Notes: generated by a model from the sequence alone, not told the origin. A stretch of DNA of 64,000 bases from an uncultured Acidobacteriia bacterium (GCA_903907865.1 CAIVPR010000044.1:124001-188000); one strand, 5' to 3'; shown: positions 51,580 through 59,552, numbered from the stretch's first letter. A program made the numbers and translations.

Positions 51580-52128
51580 TTACCGGTTGCGCTTTGCGAG
51601 CCAGCGTACTCCGCGCATCGTGTAGTCGCCGCCGCTGACGACGGCCAGCAGGGCCAGACCCCAGATCAAGAAGTCGCAGATGCGGAGAAGGACGGCATCC
51701 TGGTATCCATGCGCCCCCATCAGCGCGATGGCTGTCATGATCTGCAGGAATGTGGAGGACTTGCCCCAGACGCTGGGCGTCAAGTCACGGTAGGTGGTGA
51801 ATTTGAGTGCGATGGAGGACATCAGGACGATCCAGAGGTCGCGACCGAAGATCAGGTAGATGGTCCAGTAGGGGATGGCGTGTCCGGCGGCGAGGCCCAG
51901 GTACATGCTGACGAGGAGGATCTTGTCGGCGATGGGATCGAGGTACTGGCCGAACTTGGTCACGCCGCCGAACTTGCGGGCGACGGCCCCGTCGAGAAGG
52001 TCCGTGAAGGCAGCGGCACCGAAGAGCCACCCGCCGAGGAGGAAATGGCCCTGTGCGAGCGCCGTGAGGATGAACGGCGTCATAAAGATGCGCAGGGCTG
52101 TGAACAGGTTGGGGATCGAGAACAACAA
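51580..52128 (-). CDS. CDP-alcohol phosphatidyltransferase (PgsA-like)
   Basis: 182 aa membrane protein. It has the family motif 'DLLDGAVARKFGGVTKFGQYLDPIADK' (D-x2-DG-x2-AR-x8-G-x3-D-x3-D) that binds the CDP-alcohol and metal, after 'IPNLFTALRIFMTPFIL'. This type makes phosphatidylglycerophosphate or cardiolipin. The first codon in frame is TTG (52128) or the adjacent TTG at 52125. A minus-strand TAAGAT box at 52131-52136 fits the short-leader pattern. Confidence 0.9.
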   Translation of the reverse strand: MLFSIPNLFTALRIFMTPFILTALAQGHFLLGGWLFGAAAFTDLLDGAVARKFGGVTKFGQYLDPIADKILLVSMYLGLAAGHAIPYWTIYLIFGRDLWIVLMSSIALKFTTYRDLTPSVWGKSSTFLQIMTAIALMGAHGYQDAVLLRICDFLIWGLALLAVVSGGDYTMRGVRWLAKRNR

Positions 52129-52159
52129 CCATCTTACTTGGCCGGATCTTGACGGGCAC

Positions 52160-52165
52160 TAAGAT
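52160..52165 (+). promoter_or_regulatory. -10-like TAAGAT, 8 nt before ATG
   Basis: TAAGATGGAGGGGA precedes the ATG at 52174; the TAAGAT box is 8 nt upstream and the GGAGG between could also be a ribosome site. Confidence 0.35.
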
Positions 52166-52173
52166 GGAGGGGA

Positions 52174-52479
52174 ATGCTTGTACTCCTCGTCAACATCCAC
52201 GTGAAGCCGGAATGCCTCGACGCCTTCCGCGCCGCGACCATCGAAAACGCCCGCAACAGCGCACTTGAGCCCGGCATCGCGCGCTTCGATTTCCTGCAGC
52301 ACTCCGACGACCCCTGCCGGTTCAGCCTGTGGGAGGTCTACCACACCGAGGACGCAGTGGTGGCGCACAAACAAACGGCACATTTCGCAACGTGGAACGC
52401 CGCCGTTGCCGACATGATGGCCGAACCGCGCAGCCGGGTCTGGTACAAGAGCGTTTTCCCCGCCGACGGAAGCTGGTAG
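52174..52479 (+). CDS. Antibiotic biosynthesis monooxygenase (ABM) domain protein
   Basis: 101 aa. Dimeric alpha-beta ABM fold: 'LVNIHVKPECLDAFRAATIENARNSALEPGIARFDFLQHSDDPCRFSLWEVYHTEDAVVAHKQTAHFATWNAAVADM'. Relatives include LsrG and small monooxygenases/isomerases. The gene is followed 6 nt later by the Fe-alcohol dehydrogenase gene, so they are likely co-transcribed, as is common for LsrG-type proteins with alcohol dehydrogenases. Confidence 0.85.
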   Translation: MLVLLVNIHVKPECLDAFRAATIENARNSALEPGIARFDFLQHSDDPCRFSLWEVYHTEDAVVAHKQTAHFATWNAAVADMMAEPRSRVWYKSVFPADGSW

Positions 52480-52485
52480 CCGTTC

Positions 52486-53640
52486 GTGCGCTTTGAATTT
52501 GCGACTGCGGGCCGGATCGTCTTCGGGCCCGGCGTGTCCGCCGAGTTGGCGAAGATAGCGATGTCGTACGGTAGGCGCGTCTTCGTCGTGACCGGTCGGG
52601 ACAAGATTCGGCGTGCGGGCATGGTGGCCGATCTAGAGGCCGCCGGTTGCACCTGCCGCCTGTTCGGCGTGCCCGGCGAGCCGACCGTTGACCTGGTCCG
52701 CGAAGGTGCCGAGGCACTGCGCCTGTTCGCCCCGAATGTGGTGGTGGCGATTGGCGGCGGGAGCGCCATTGACGCGGGCAAGGCGATCGCGGCGCTGGGG
52801 GCGAATCCGGACGACGTGCTCGAGTACTTGGAAATCGTGGGGCGGGGAAGGCCGTTGCCAAACCGGCCTGTGCCGTTCATCGCCGTGCCGACGACGGCTG
52901 GAACCGGATCTGAGGTCACTCGGAACGCGGTGCTCGGGGTGCCCGAGCATGGCGTGAAAGCGAGTTTGCGGAGTCCGTCGATGTTGCCGGCGGTTGCGCT
53001 CGTGGATCCCGACCTCACTCTTGGCTTGTCGAGGGAAATCACCGCCGCGACGGGCCTGGATGCGCTGACGCAGTTGATCGAGCCATTTGTTTGCAACCGC
53101 GCCAATCCAATGACGGATTCGCTGTGCCGGGACGGGATCGCGATGGTCTCGGCGGCGCTGCCCAAGGTGTGCGCCAACGGGCGGGACGCGGAGTCGCGGG
53201 CTGCGATGTCGTACGGAAGTCTGCTGGGTGGGATTGCGTTGGCGAACGCGGGGCTGGGCGTGGTCCACGGCTTCGCCGCGCCGATTGGGGGCATGTTTCC
53301 GGCTCCGCACGGGGCGGTGTGCGCGGCGTTGCTTCCCTACGGGATGGCGGCGAATGTCCGGGCTTTGCGCGAGCGGGATCCCGAGGGCTTGGCGCTGGAG
53401 AAGTACTCGGAGATCGCGAAGATTGTAACGGGGTATCCCGATGCCGAGGCGGAAGCGGGGGCCGAGTGGGCTTGGAGGTTGGTGCAGGGTTCGGGGATTC
53501 CCCCGTTGCGGACCTATGGAATTTCGAATGCCGACGTGGCCGGGCTGGTGGAAAAGGCGTCCCATGCCAGCAGCATGAAGGCGAATCCGGTGCGGTTGAC
53601 GGCGGACGAATTGGCCCGGGTGCTGGGGTCGGCGATCTAG
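52486..53640 (+). CDS. Iron-containing alcohol dehydrogenase family protein
   Basis: 384 aa, GTG start. Nucleotide site 'VVAIGGGSAIDAGKAIAAL' and 'PTTAGTGSEVTRNAV'; metal region 'TAATGLDALTQLIEPFVCNRANPMTDSLC', 'LGVVHGFAAPIGGMFPAPHGAVCAALLP'. The two later His ligands (VVHGFA, APHGAV) are kept, but the first His of 'DALTH' is Gln here. The variant is seen in other family members and may use another metal or cofactor arrangement. The likely substrate is a small aldehyde or alcohol. Confidence 0.88.
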   Translation: MRFEFATAGRIVFGPGVSAELAKIAMSYGRRVFVVTGRDKIRRAGMVADLEAAGCTCRLFGVPGEPTVDLVREGAEALRLFAPNVVVAIGGGSAIDAGKAIAALGANPDDVLEYLEIVGRGRPLPNRPVPFIAVPTTAGTGSEVTRNAVLGVPEHGVKASLRSPSMLPAVALVDPDLTLGLSREITAATGLDALTQLIEPFVCNRANPMTDSLCRDGIAMVSAALPKVCANGRDAESRAAMSYGSLLGGIALANAGLGVVHGFAAPIGGMFPAPHGAVCAALLPYGMAANVRALRERDPEGLALEKYSEIAKIVTGYPDAEAEAGAEWAWRLVQGSGIPPLRTYGISNADVAGLVEKASHASSMKANPVRLTADELARVLGSAI

Positions 53641-53760
53641 GGCGTCTGCCGCTAGGGGAAGGATTCGTCCCAAGTGCGACTATTCATTCGCGGTCGCGGT
53701 TCAGCGACATCTGTATCTTGCCGATCCGGAACCGCAACAGAGCGCTTCAGCGACAGGCTG

Positions 53761-54603
53761 CTAGGCCAGTAACTCGTTGAGGCTGTGGGCGTCGAAGAGC
53801 CGTTGGCTGAGATTCTTGAGTTCGTCGCCGGTGGTTCGATCCAACCGCTCATCCACCCATTGGGGGATCTGGCCAAAGCGTGTGGCAATCAGGTGGCGCA
53901 GCAGATTGCGTTCGCCTTCTACCTCGCCCTCGCTCTTCGCCTCGCTCACCGCCCTGCGGTAGCTCTCGGCATAGACCTTGTTCTTCATCAAATCAACAAC
54001 GATGGGCATTCTCTCCACTTCCTCCTTCACTGTCTCTTCCAACCCTCGAAGCCCGGCCAGGATGCACAACTGGGCCACGGCCGCCTCGCGCTCGCTTCCT
54101 TGCAATCGTCCAATGCGCGCAATGATTTTGGCCACCGCAGCACGCTGGTCCCGCAGCCGCCCAAGCACCGCAACTACATTATCGCCCACATCCGGGCTGT
54201 CGAGAAACGGCTGCGCGTCCAGCTTCCGGAAGTCGATGATCTCGTATTCATGCGTCATCCGCCCTTCGCGGAATTCCGTCGCCATGCGCATCGGTGTCCG
54301 TCCAACATAGAGCACCACCTGCCGCGGCATCTTGCGGAACCGCCGCCGCACGGCCAGCGCATACTCGGCCATCCTCGCTGGCATGTCCTTGTAGTTGGTG
54401 CTCTGCAACTCCATATGCACCAACCCGCCTCCCTCCACCATGCACAGCCGATCCACCTGGCTCGACTCCACTTTCAGGTTTTCGACCTCCAGCCATCGGA
54501 CCACCCTCCCGCCACCCAGCGTCTTCACCAGCACGCTGGACCTTCCCCGCAACAACATCTTCAAAGTGATGTCGAACTGCTGCACCGACCCGCCTTTCCA
54601 CAT
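53761..54603 (-). CDS. Rpn-like/DUF4351 family protein (PD-(D/E)XK nuclease type)
   Basis: 280 aa. N-terminal half 'VLVKTLGGGRVVRWLEVENLKVESSQVDRLCMVEGGGLVHMELQSTNYKDMPARMAEYALAVRRRF' resembles the restriction-like nuclease fold of Rpn/YhgA-type proteins (D-(E/Q)xQ with E/Q-L-Q motif: 'HMELQS'). The C-terminal helix region 'GERNLLRHLIATRFGQIPQWVDERLDRTTGDELKNLSQRLFDAHSLNELL' matches DUF4351. Such proteins are abundant in cyanobacteria and Acidobacteriota and are considered transposon-related or recombination nucleases. Activity not shown. Confidence 0.75.
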   Translation of the reverse strand: MWKGGSVQQFDITLKMLLRGRSSVLVKTLGGGRVVRWLEVENLKVESSQVDRLCMVEGGGLVHMELQSTNYKDMPARMAEYALAVRRRFRKMPRQVVLYVGRTPMRMATEFREGRMTHEYEIIDFRKLDAQPFLDSPDVGDNVVAVLGRLRDQRAAVAKIIARIGRLQGSEREAAVAQLCILAGLRGLEETVKEEVERMPIVVDLMKNKVYAESYRRAVSEAKSEGEVEGERNLLRHLIATRFGQIPQWVDERLDRTTGDELKNLSQRLFDAHSLNELLA

Positions 54604-54638
54604 ACGCTGATCTAATACACTTATCGGCGGAGACCCCG

Positions 54639-55907
54639 ATGTCCTTTAGCCCCAATCGCCGAACTTTCCTCAAGTCCGCCCTGACCACCCTCCCGTTCCT
54701 CCACGCCTATCGCCTCCTCGCCGAACCCGACCGCCGCCGCTACAAGATCCGCGACCTCCAGTGCATGACCCTCACCGGCCCACGCACCTACAACCTCGTC
54801 AAAATCACCGCCGACAACGGCGTCTACGGCATCGGCGAAGCCTACGGCAGCCCCGCCACCGGCACCAAGGAGCAGGTTCTCGACCTCAAATCCTACCTCG
54901 TCGGCAAAGACCCCCTAGAAATCGACCTCCTCTACACCCGCCTCGGCGAAGGTGCCCCAAGTCTCAGCGGATCCCGCACCGACGGTTCCGCCCACAACCT
55001 CATGCGCGCCGCGAGCGGAATCGAGATGGCCCTCTGGGACCTCGCGGGCAGGCTCCTCGGCCAGCCGGTCACCGTCCTGCTCGGCGGCAAGTTCCGCGAC
55101 AAGGTCCGCGTCTACGACCACGAAGCCCCCAAGAACATGCTCGACAAGGCCTCCTGCCGCGAATGGGCGGACAAGGTCAAGTCCGACAAGAGCGGCTTCA
55201 CCGCCCACAAATTCGGCTTCCCGCACACCAGACAAGTGACGGACGGCGGTCGCGACACCGGCAACCGCGTCCTCTCCACCAAGGAACTGCTCCAAGCCGC
55301 CAAGGGTTTCGAAAACTGCCGCGAAGCCGTCGGCTGGGACCACGACATCATGGTGCACTGCCACTGGGAGTTCGACCTCCGTTCCGCCATCCAACTCGCC
55401 GAAGCCGTCGCCCCGATAAAGCCCCTATGGCTGGAAGACCCGCTCCCCGTCGAATACACCGACTCCTGGAAGCGCCTCGTCGCCAGCTCCCACGTCCCCA
55501 TCTGCACCGGCGAAAACCTCGAGCGCCGCGCCGGCTTCAAGGACTTCATCCTCAACCAGGGCGCCGACATCCTCAATCCCGACCTCCGCAACAGCGGCGG
55601 CTTCCTCGAAACCAAGCGGATCGCCGACATGGCCGACTCCTTCGGCCTCCCCATGTGCAACCACAACACCGGTAGCCAGTTGAACACCTGGGCCACCTGC
55701 CAGTGGGCGGGCGCAATCCGCGACTACATGACTTGCGAAACCATCACCGGAGTCGGAGGCTGGATGGACCAACTCCTAATCTTGGACGGCCCCTACATCC
55801 AAGGCGGCTTCGTGCGGGTCAACGACTCCAAGCCGGGTCTCGGGGTCGATCTCAACCCCGATGTCGCCAAGGCCCACCTGGCGCCGGGCGAAAAATGGTG
55901 GGGATAG
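54639..55907 (+). CDS. Enolase-superfamily (mandelate racemase / muconate lactonizing-like) exported protein
   Basis: 422 aa. Tat signal 'NRRTFLKSALTTLPFLHAYRLLA'. The two enolase-superfamily domains are clear: capping domain 'NLVKITADNGVYGIGEAYGSP' and barrel 'SGIEMALWDLAGRLLGQPVTVLLGGKF', 'GWDHDIMVHCHWEFDLRSAIQLAEAVAPIKPLWLEDPLPVEYTDSWKRLV', 'HVPICTGENL', 'ADILNPDLRNSGGFLETKRIADMAD' with Asp/Glu metal sites (HCHWEFD, LEDPL, GEN). It probably dehydrates or racemises an acid sugar. The Tat signal is usual for Acidobacteriota members of this family. Confidence 0.87.
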   Translation: MSFSPNRRTFLKSALTTLPFLHAYRLLAEPDRRRYKIRDLQCMTLTGPRTYNLVKITADNGVYGIGEAYGSPATGTKEQVLDLKSYLVGKDPLEIDLLYTRLGEGAPSLSGSRTDGSAHNLMRAASGIEMALWDLAGRLLGQPVTVLLGGKFRDKVRVYDHEAPKNMLDKASCREWADKVKSDKSGFTAHKFGFPHTRQVTDGGRDTGNRVLSTKELLQAAKGFENCREAVGWDHDIMVHCHWEFDLRSAIQLAEAVAPIKPLWLEDPLPVEYTDSWKRLVASSHVPICTGENLERRAGFKDFILNQGADILNPDLRNSGGFLETKRIADMADSFGLPMCNHNTGSQLNTWATCQWAGAIRDYMTCETITGVGGWMDQLLILDGPYIQGGFVRVNDSKPGLGVDLNPDVAKAHLAPGEKWWG

Positions 55908-55932
55908 TTGTTGCGGAATGCCGCACCCCCGT

Positions 55933-55938
55933 TATCCT
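55933..55938 (+). promoter_or_regulatory. -10-like TATCCT, 6 nt before GTG
   Basis: TATCCT ends 6 nt before the GTG at 55945; TTGCGG at 55911-55916 is a weak -35 candidate with 16 nt spacing. Supports GTG 55945 as start. Confidence 0.4.
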
Positions 55939-55944
55939 AGGCTT

Positions 55945-56514
55945 GTGGCTACCCGTGAAGAAGTCGAAGTCAAAATCGCCGTACCCGACCTGCCAGCCCT
56001 GACCCGTCGCCTCACCCGCGTCGGCTTTGCCATCTCCACCTCCCGCATCTTCGAACAGAACATCGTCCTCGACGACCCCGACGGTTCCATCAAGGCCTCC
56101 AACCGGCTCCTCCGCGTCCGCCAAGCCGGCGACCTCATCACCGTCACCTACAAAGGCCGCGAAATCGACGGCATCCACAAGCGGCGCGAGGAGCGCGAGT
56201 TCCACGCCAACAACCTCGACGAATGCCTCGCCGTCTTCGCCGGAATCGGCCTGCGACCCGCCTACCGCTACGAAAAATACCGCACCGAATTTGCCCGCGA
56301 CGGCCAACCAGGCCACGCCGTCGTCGACGAAACGCCCATCGGCGTCTACATGGAGCTGGAAGGCCCGCCGGAGTGGATCGACCAAGCCGCCCGCGACCTC
56401 GGCTTCTCCCCCGTCGACTACATCCTCCTCAGCTACATGCGCCTGTATGCGGCGTGGTGCGAAGCCCGCGGCCTCGCACAGAAGGACATGCTCTTCGGCA
56501 TCGAGTCGGCCTGA
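55945..56514 (+). CDS. CYTH domain protein (class IV adenylate cyclase-like)
   Basis: 189 aa starting at GTG 55945; the track start 28 codons earlier overlaps the upstream gene. CYTH signature 'EEVEVKIAV' (ExExK) near the N-terminus, 'LLRVRQAGDLITVTYKG', 'EFHANNLDECLAVFAGIGLRPAYRYEKYRTEF', 'VVDETPIGVYMELEGPPEWIDQAARDLGF'. The fold binds triphosphates; members are adenylate cyclases (CyaB) or thiamine triphosphatases. Which one cannot be told; the length and the D-E-T-P-(I/F)-G-x-(F/Y)-x-E-(L/I)-E-G motif are nearer to CyaB-like proteins. Confidence 0.85.
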   Translation: MATREEVEVKIAVPDLPALTRRLTRVGFAISTSRIFEQNIVLDDPDGSIKASNRLLRVRQAGDLITVTYKGREIDGIHKRREEREFHANNLDECLAVFAGIGLRPAYRYEKYRTEFARDGQPGHAVVDETPIGVYMELEGPPEWIDQAARDLGFSPVDYILLSYMRLYAAWCEARGLAQKDMLFGIESA

Positions 56515-56534
56515 CGGGCGTAGACCTGACGGCG

Positions 56535-56540
56535 TAGAAT
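56535..56540 (+). promoter_or_regulatory. -10-like TAGAAT, 6 nt before GTG
   Basis: TAGAATGGTCGG leads to GTG 56547, with 6 nt between the box and the start codon. Confidence 0.35.
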
Positions 56541-56546
56541 GGTCGG

Positions 56547-57425
56547 GTGCAATCCCCCACCGAACAACCTACCCGCCGCGAATTCGCCCTTGCCACCGGA
56601 ACCCTTCTCGGCACCGCCGCATTCGCCCAACAGGGCAAGCTGACCGCCAACGACGTCGTCGACCGCATCCAAAAGAACCTCGGCGTGCCGTGGAACCCGC
56701 AAACCCGCGACATCTTCAAGGCCGGCAATCCCGCCACCCCCGTCACCGGCATTGCCACCACCGTCATGTCGACCCTGTCGATCCTCCAACGCGCAGCCAA
56801 AGCCGGCAAGAACCTCGTCATCACCCACGAACCCACCTTCTGGAGCGACGCCGACACCACCAAGGACCTTGAATCCGACGCCGTCTACCAATTCAAGGCC
56901 GACTTCATCAAGAAGAACAACCTCGTCGTCTGGCGCTTCCACGACCATTGGCACGCCCGCAAGCCCGACGCCATGCTCGTCGGCCTCGCCCAGGACCTCC
57001 GCTGGAAGGACGCCGTCGACGACACGAAACGCGTCTACCGCTTTCCCGAAACCACCCTCGGCGCGATGGTGAAGGATATGGAAACACGCCTCCACTACCG
57101 GACTCTTCGCGTCATCGGCGATCCGGCTACAAAACTCTCGAAGGGTGCCATCAACGTCGGCTCCACCTCCCAGCAGGTGGTCGTCAAGTTGATGCCGGAA
57201 GTGGACGTGTTCATCGCCGGCGAACCGCGCGAGTGGGAAGGACCGGAATACGTCCAGGACGCCGTTGCGGCGGGACAGAAAAAGGCCATGATCATCATCG
57301 GCCACCAAGTCTCCGAGGATCCAGGCATGCGCCTATGCGCCGATTGGCTCAAGACCCTCGTGCCCGAAGTGCCGGTCGAGTGGATTCCAACGCCCGACCC
57401 GTTCAACATCGGGGAAAAGGCCTAG
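56547..57425 (+). CDS. Exported Nif3-like dinuclear metal protein
   Basis: 292 aa, GTG start. N-terminal Tat-type signal 'RREFALATGTLLGTAAFAQQG'; body 'ANDVVDRIQKNLGVPWNPQTRDIFKAGNPATPVTGIATTVMSTLSILQRAAKAGKNLVITHEPTFWS' (N-terminal metal-binding His/Glu), 'VYQFKADFIKKNNLVVWRFHDHWH', and the C-terminal 'AINVGSTSQQVVVKLM' and 'MIIIGHQVSEDPGM' metal pair. Nif3/YbgI proteins are usually cytoplasmic; here a Tat signal precedes the domain. A periplasmic metal-dependent hydrolase is possible. It is followed by two repeat units. Confidence 0.8.
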   Translation: MQSPTEQPTRREFALATGTLLGTAAFAQQGKLTANDVVDRIQKNLGVPWNPQTRDIFKAGNPATPVTGIATTVMSTLSILQRAAKAGKNLVITHEPTFWSDADTTKDLESDAVYQFKADFIKKNNLVVWRFHDHWHARKPDAMLVGLAQDLRWKDAVDDTKRVYRFPETTLGAMVKDMETRLHYRTLRVIGDPATKLSKGAINVGSTSQQVVVKLMPEVDVFIAGEPREWEGPEYVQDAVAAGQKKAMIIIGHQVSEDPGMRLCADWLKTLVPEVPVEWIPTPDPFNIGEKA

Positions 57426-57432
57426 CAGGCCG

Positions 57433-57502
57433 CTCCATACAGCCGAGCCGCGACCGCAAGGGAGCGATCTCCATACAGCCGAGCCGCGACCGCAAGGGAG
57501 CG
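57433..57502 (+). repeat. Two tandem 34-nt units of the GAGCCGCGACCGC repeat
   Basis: Units 57433-57466 and 57469-57502 are identical (CTCCATACAGCCGAGCCGCG then ACCGCAAGGGAGCG), spaced by two bases. The same core is in the inverted repeat at 37099-37182 and near 14480. The remaining sequence to 57579 has no gene. Confidence 0.85.
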
Positions 57503-57579
57503 TTTTGTGCCACGGGCCGCCAGTGACGGCGGGGATTTACCCTCCGCCGCCGCCCGGTTACCCGCGTCGTCGGTCGTTT

Positions 57580-57747
57580 CTAGAACTCGTCGTCGTCGCC
57601 CTTCTTTTTCCCCGCGCTCTTGCGGCGTAGGACGATGATGATCACCAGAACCACCGCCAGAACGCCGGCGACGATCTTGATCACGCTGTCGTTCGCGGGC
57701 GGCGGGGCGTCTTGGAGGAGGAGTGCGAAAAGCTGTGTAAGTGCCAT
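57580..57747 (-). CDS. Small single-pass membrane protein (55 aa), not in the ORF track
   Basis: A 55-aa ORF reads 'MALTQLFALLLQDAPPPAN' then a membrane helix 'VIKIVAGVLAVVLVIIIVL' and an RRKSAGKKKGDDDEF tail. The ATG at 57747 has an AGGAA ribosome site about 8 nt upstream. Typical topology: short periplasmic N-terminus, helix, positively then negatively charged cytoplasmic tail. It is below the track's size limit. No family recognised; the codon use and the ribosome site make it a likely real gene. Confidence 0.6.
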   Translation of the reverse strand: MALTQLFALLLQDAPPPANDSVIKIVAGVLAVVLVIIIVLRRKSAGKKKGDDDEF

Positions 57748-57918
57748 GTTGTCGGTTCCTGTGTTCGGAATTTTGGGGCTAGCTCATGCAGTATAACGCG
57801 TTCGGGTCTCCCGGTTCCACCTACCCCCCTGCGCCCGTGGGTTCCCGCAAATCTCCCGGCGCGCGCAACCTGCGAGCCGCGTCGACCATCCTTTCGACCC
57901 CTGTCGCCACCGCCCGCC

Positions 57919-58542
57919 CTAAAGTCGGCAATGGTACTTCAAAACCGCGTCGTACCCGTCCGTCCTCTGCCCGCCCCCCACAACCCCGAACCCGTGCCTT
58001 GTTGCCTTCCACACCGCCAAAGCCAGCGCCATCGCCAAGTCGTCCCGCTCCCCGGCCCTCGCCGAGCCGCTCGACAACTGCAACCCCTCCAACTCCCGCA
58101 CCAAAGCCCCCACCCCCGCCATCTCCCCCGAGATCCGCAGTTCCTCGCGCTCCAGCATCACCGTCAACGCCGACCAAAGGTCCACCTTCGGCACACTCCA
58201 AACATTCCCGTTCAACGCCGCCCGACCCCCTCCCGTGATCGTGATCGCAGAAATCTCGCACCCCATGTCGGACCGCCTCATCAGATCGATCACAGCTGCC
58301 CCGACCCCCGTCGTGTCCACCGCCAGGATGCAGTTGCCGCGCAACGGCTCCTTCCTCACCAGCCTCCTGATCCGCTCCACCACCGCCGGATACGGCGTCT
58401 TCAACGCCACCCGCTCCACGTACCGCACGTCCAACCCCTCGAACACCACCTCGCCCCACGGCCGGTGCAACTCCACCTTCTCCACCACCGCAATCGCCGT
58501 ATGGTCCCGCTTCTGCCCCAAATCCACTCCCACATAAAACAT
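57919..58542 (-). CDS. Terminase-like RNase H fold nuclease (split large terminase, C-terminal part)
   Basis: 207 aa. An AGGAGG ribosome site precedes ATG 58542. 'MFYVGVDLGQKRDHTAIAVVEKVE' has the first active-site Asp of the RNase H-fold terminase nuclease; 'NCILAVDTTGVGAAVIDLM' the second; 'ARAGERDDLAMALALAVWKA' the third region with Asp pair. It is the second half of a split large terminase; the ATPase half is encoded 227 bp upstream. There are no portal, capsid or tail genes here. Confidence 0.75.
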   Translation of the reverse strand: MFYVGVDLGQKRDHTAIAVVEKVELHRPWGEVVFEGLDVRYVERVALKTPYPAVVERIRRLVRKEPLRGNCILAVDTTGVGAAVIDLMRRSDMGCEISAITITGGGRAALNGNVWSVPKVDLWSALTVMLEREELRISGEMAGVGALVRELEGLQLSSGSARAGERDDLAMALALAVWKATRHGFGVVGGGQRTDGYDAVLKYHCRL

Positions 58543-58604
58543 CGTCCCGTCCTCCTCTTTTCGTCTCCGATTCTTCGTCTGCCCGCAGTGTATTAACCGA
58601 TTCC

Positions 58605-58754
58605 GACCGTGGGGCCCAATATTGCCCGCGGCGGGCTTTTAGCCAGCCGTAACCGGTAAGCTCGCTGCGCCAGCCCTATCTTGGTTGCCGCACGTGCCAC
58701 CGTTGTGGGGCAGCCATTCTTGGCTGCAGCCGCCTTTTAGGCGGCCATGACCGC
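58605..58754 (+). repeat. Dispersed palindromic element, copy 1
   Basis: The element contains CCCAATATTGCCCGCGGCGG, GGCTTTTAGCCAGCCGTAACCGG, GGGGCAGCCATTCTTGGCTGC and CGCCTTTTAGGCGG, each half-palindromic. It resembles 59821-59963 and sits between the two terminase-like genes, splitting them. Confidence 0.8.
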
Positions 58755-58769
58755 CCACTCCCCCCCACC

Positions 58770-59552
58770 TCAAGCCAAATCCACCATCTTCAACGACTTG
58801 TGCACCGCCCGCGTGATCACCAGCCTGTCGAACATCGCCCCTTCCGCCTCCGTGAACTCGCACAGGTATTCCTGCGGAAACCTCACCGGCCCCATCGCCT
58901 CGCGTTCCTCCTCCAGGAACTTCTTCGAGATCCGCGGGCAGTCCGTCGCCGGACCCCGCACCTTCAACCATTCATCGCCGCCGTACGCCCACGTCCTGTA
59001 GAAGAACCCCTGCCTCCCGTTCGGCGTCGACATCATCCAAATATCCCCCTCCGTCGTTGCGATCAGCGGCCGCAAGCTCTCGTACGTCTCGTCCTCCATG
59101 TACGCCGCCTCGTCGAACAGCAGCAATGACGCCGAGAAGCCCCGTATCCGCCCCTCCTTCCCCGGCAACCCCACAATCCGCGACCCGTTCTTGAACTGGA
59201 TCGAAATCTCGTTCGTCCCGTCCCGCTCCACCTTCATCCCCATCTGCCGCACCATCTTCTCCGCCTTCCTCAGCAGTTCCCCCGACTGTCTTCCCGACGG
59301 GCTCCCCACCATCACCTCGCACCCCGGCCTAGTCGCCGCCCGGTGCACCGCCATCGCCGCCGCCACGGTCGACTTCCCCCATTGCCGCGAGCAATTCAGA
59401 ATCCCCCGCTTGGTCTGCGACCGCATCACTTCCGCCTGCCGCTCGTCCGGCTCGAACCCCAGCCGCGTTCGCGCAAACTCCACGGGGTCCATCGACCCCA
59501 CCGCCTCGACCCGCCGTACGGGCCTGATGTATTGGGAAATAAACTGTCTCAC
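58770..59552 (-). CDS. Terminase-like ATPase (split large terminase, N-terminal part)
   Basis: 260 aa. 'GILNCSRQWGKSTVAAAMAVH' is the Walker A of terminase motors, 'FSASLLLFDEAAYMEDETYE' Walker B with catalytic Glu, and 'IWMMSTPNGRQGFFYRTW' motif III. 'SMDPVEFARTRLGFEPDERQAEVMRS' precedes it. The start is uncertain: track ATG 59594, GTG 59552 or ATG 59492; I chose GTG 59552 after a TAGATG box. Its partner nuclease gene is downstream. The lack of other phage genes suggests an orphan or domesticated motor. Confidence 0.72.
   Translation of the reverse strand: MRQFISQYIRPVRRVEAVGSMDPVEFARTRLGFEPDERQAEVMRSQTKRGILNCSRQWGKSTVAAAMAVHRAATRPGCEVMVGSPSGRQSGELLRKAEKMVRQMGMKVERDGTNEISIQFKNGSRIVGLPGKEGRIRGFSASLLLFDEAAYMEDETYESLRPLIATTEGDIWMMSTPNGRQGFFYRTWAYGGDEWLKVRGPATDCPRISKKFLEEEREAMGPVRFPQEYLCEFTEAEGAMFDRLVITRAVHKSLKMVDLA

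Noticed and set aside
57433-57502. Possible CRISPR array (two identical 34-nt units)
   Set aside because: Only two units with 2-nt spacing and no spacers; they match dispersed palindromic repeats, and there are no cas genes.
57919-59552. Prophage call based on terminase genes
   Set aside because: No portal, capsid, tail, integrase or lysis genes; only the split terminase pair is present.
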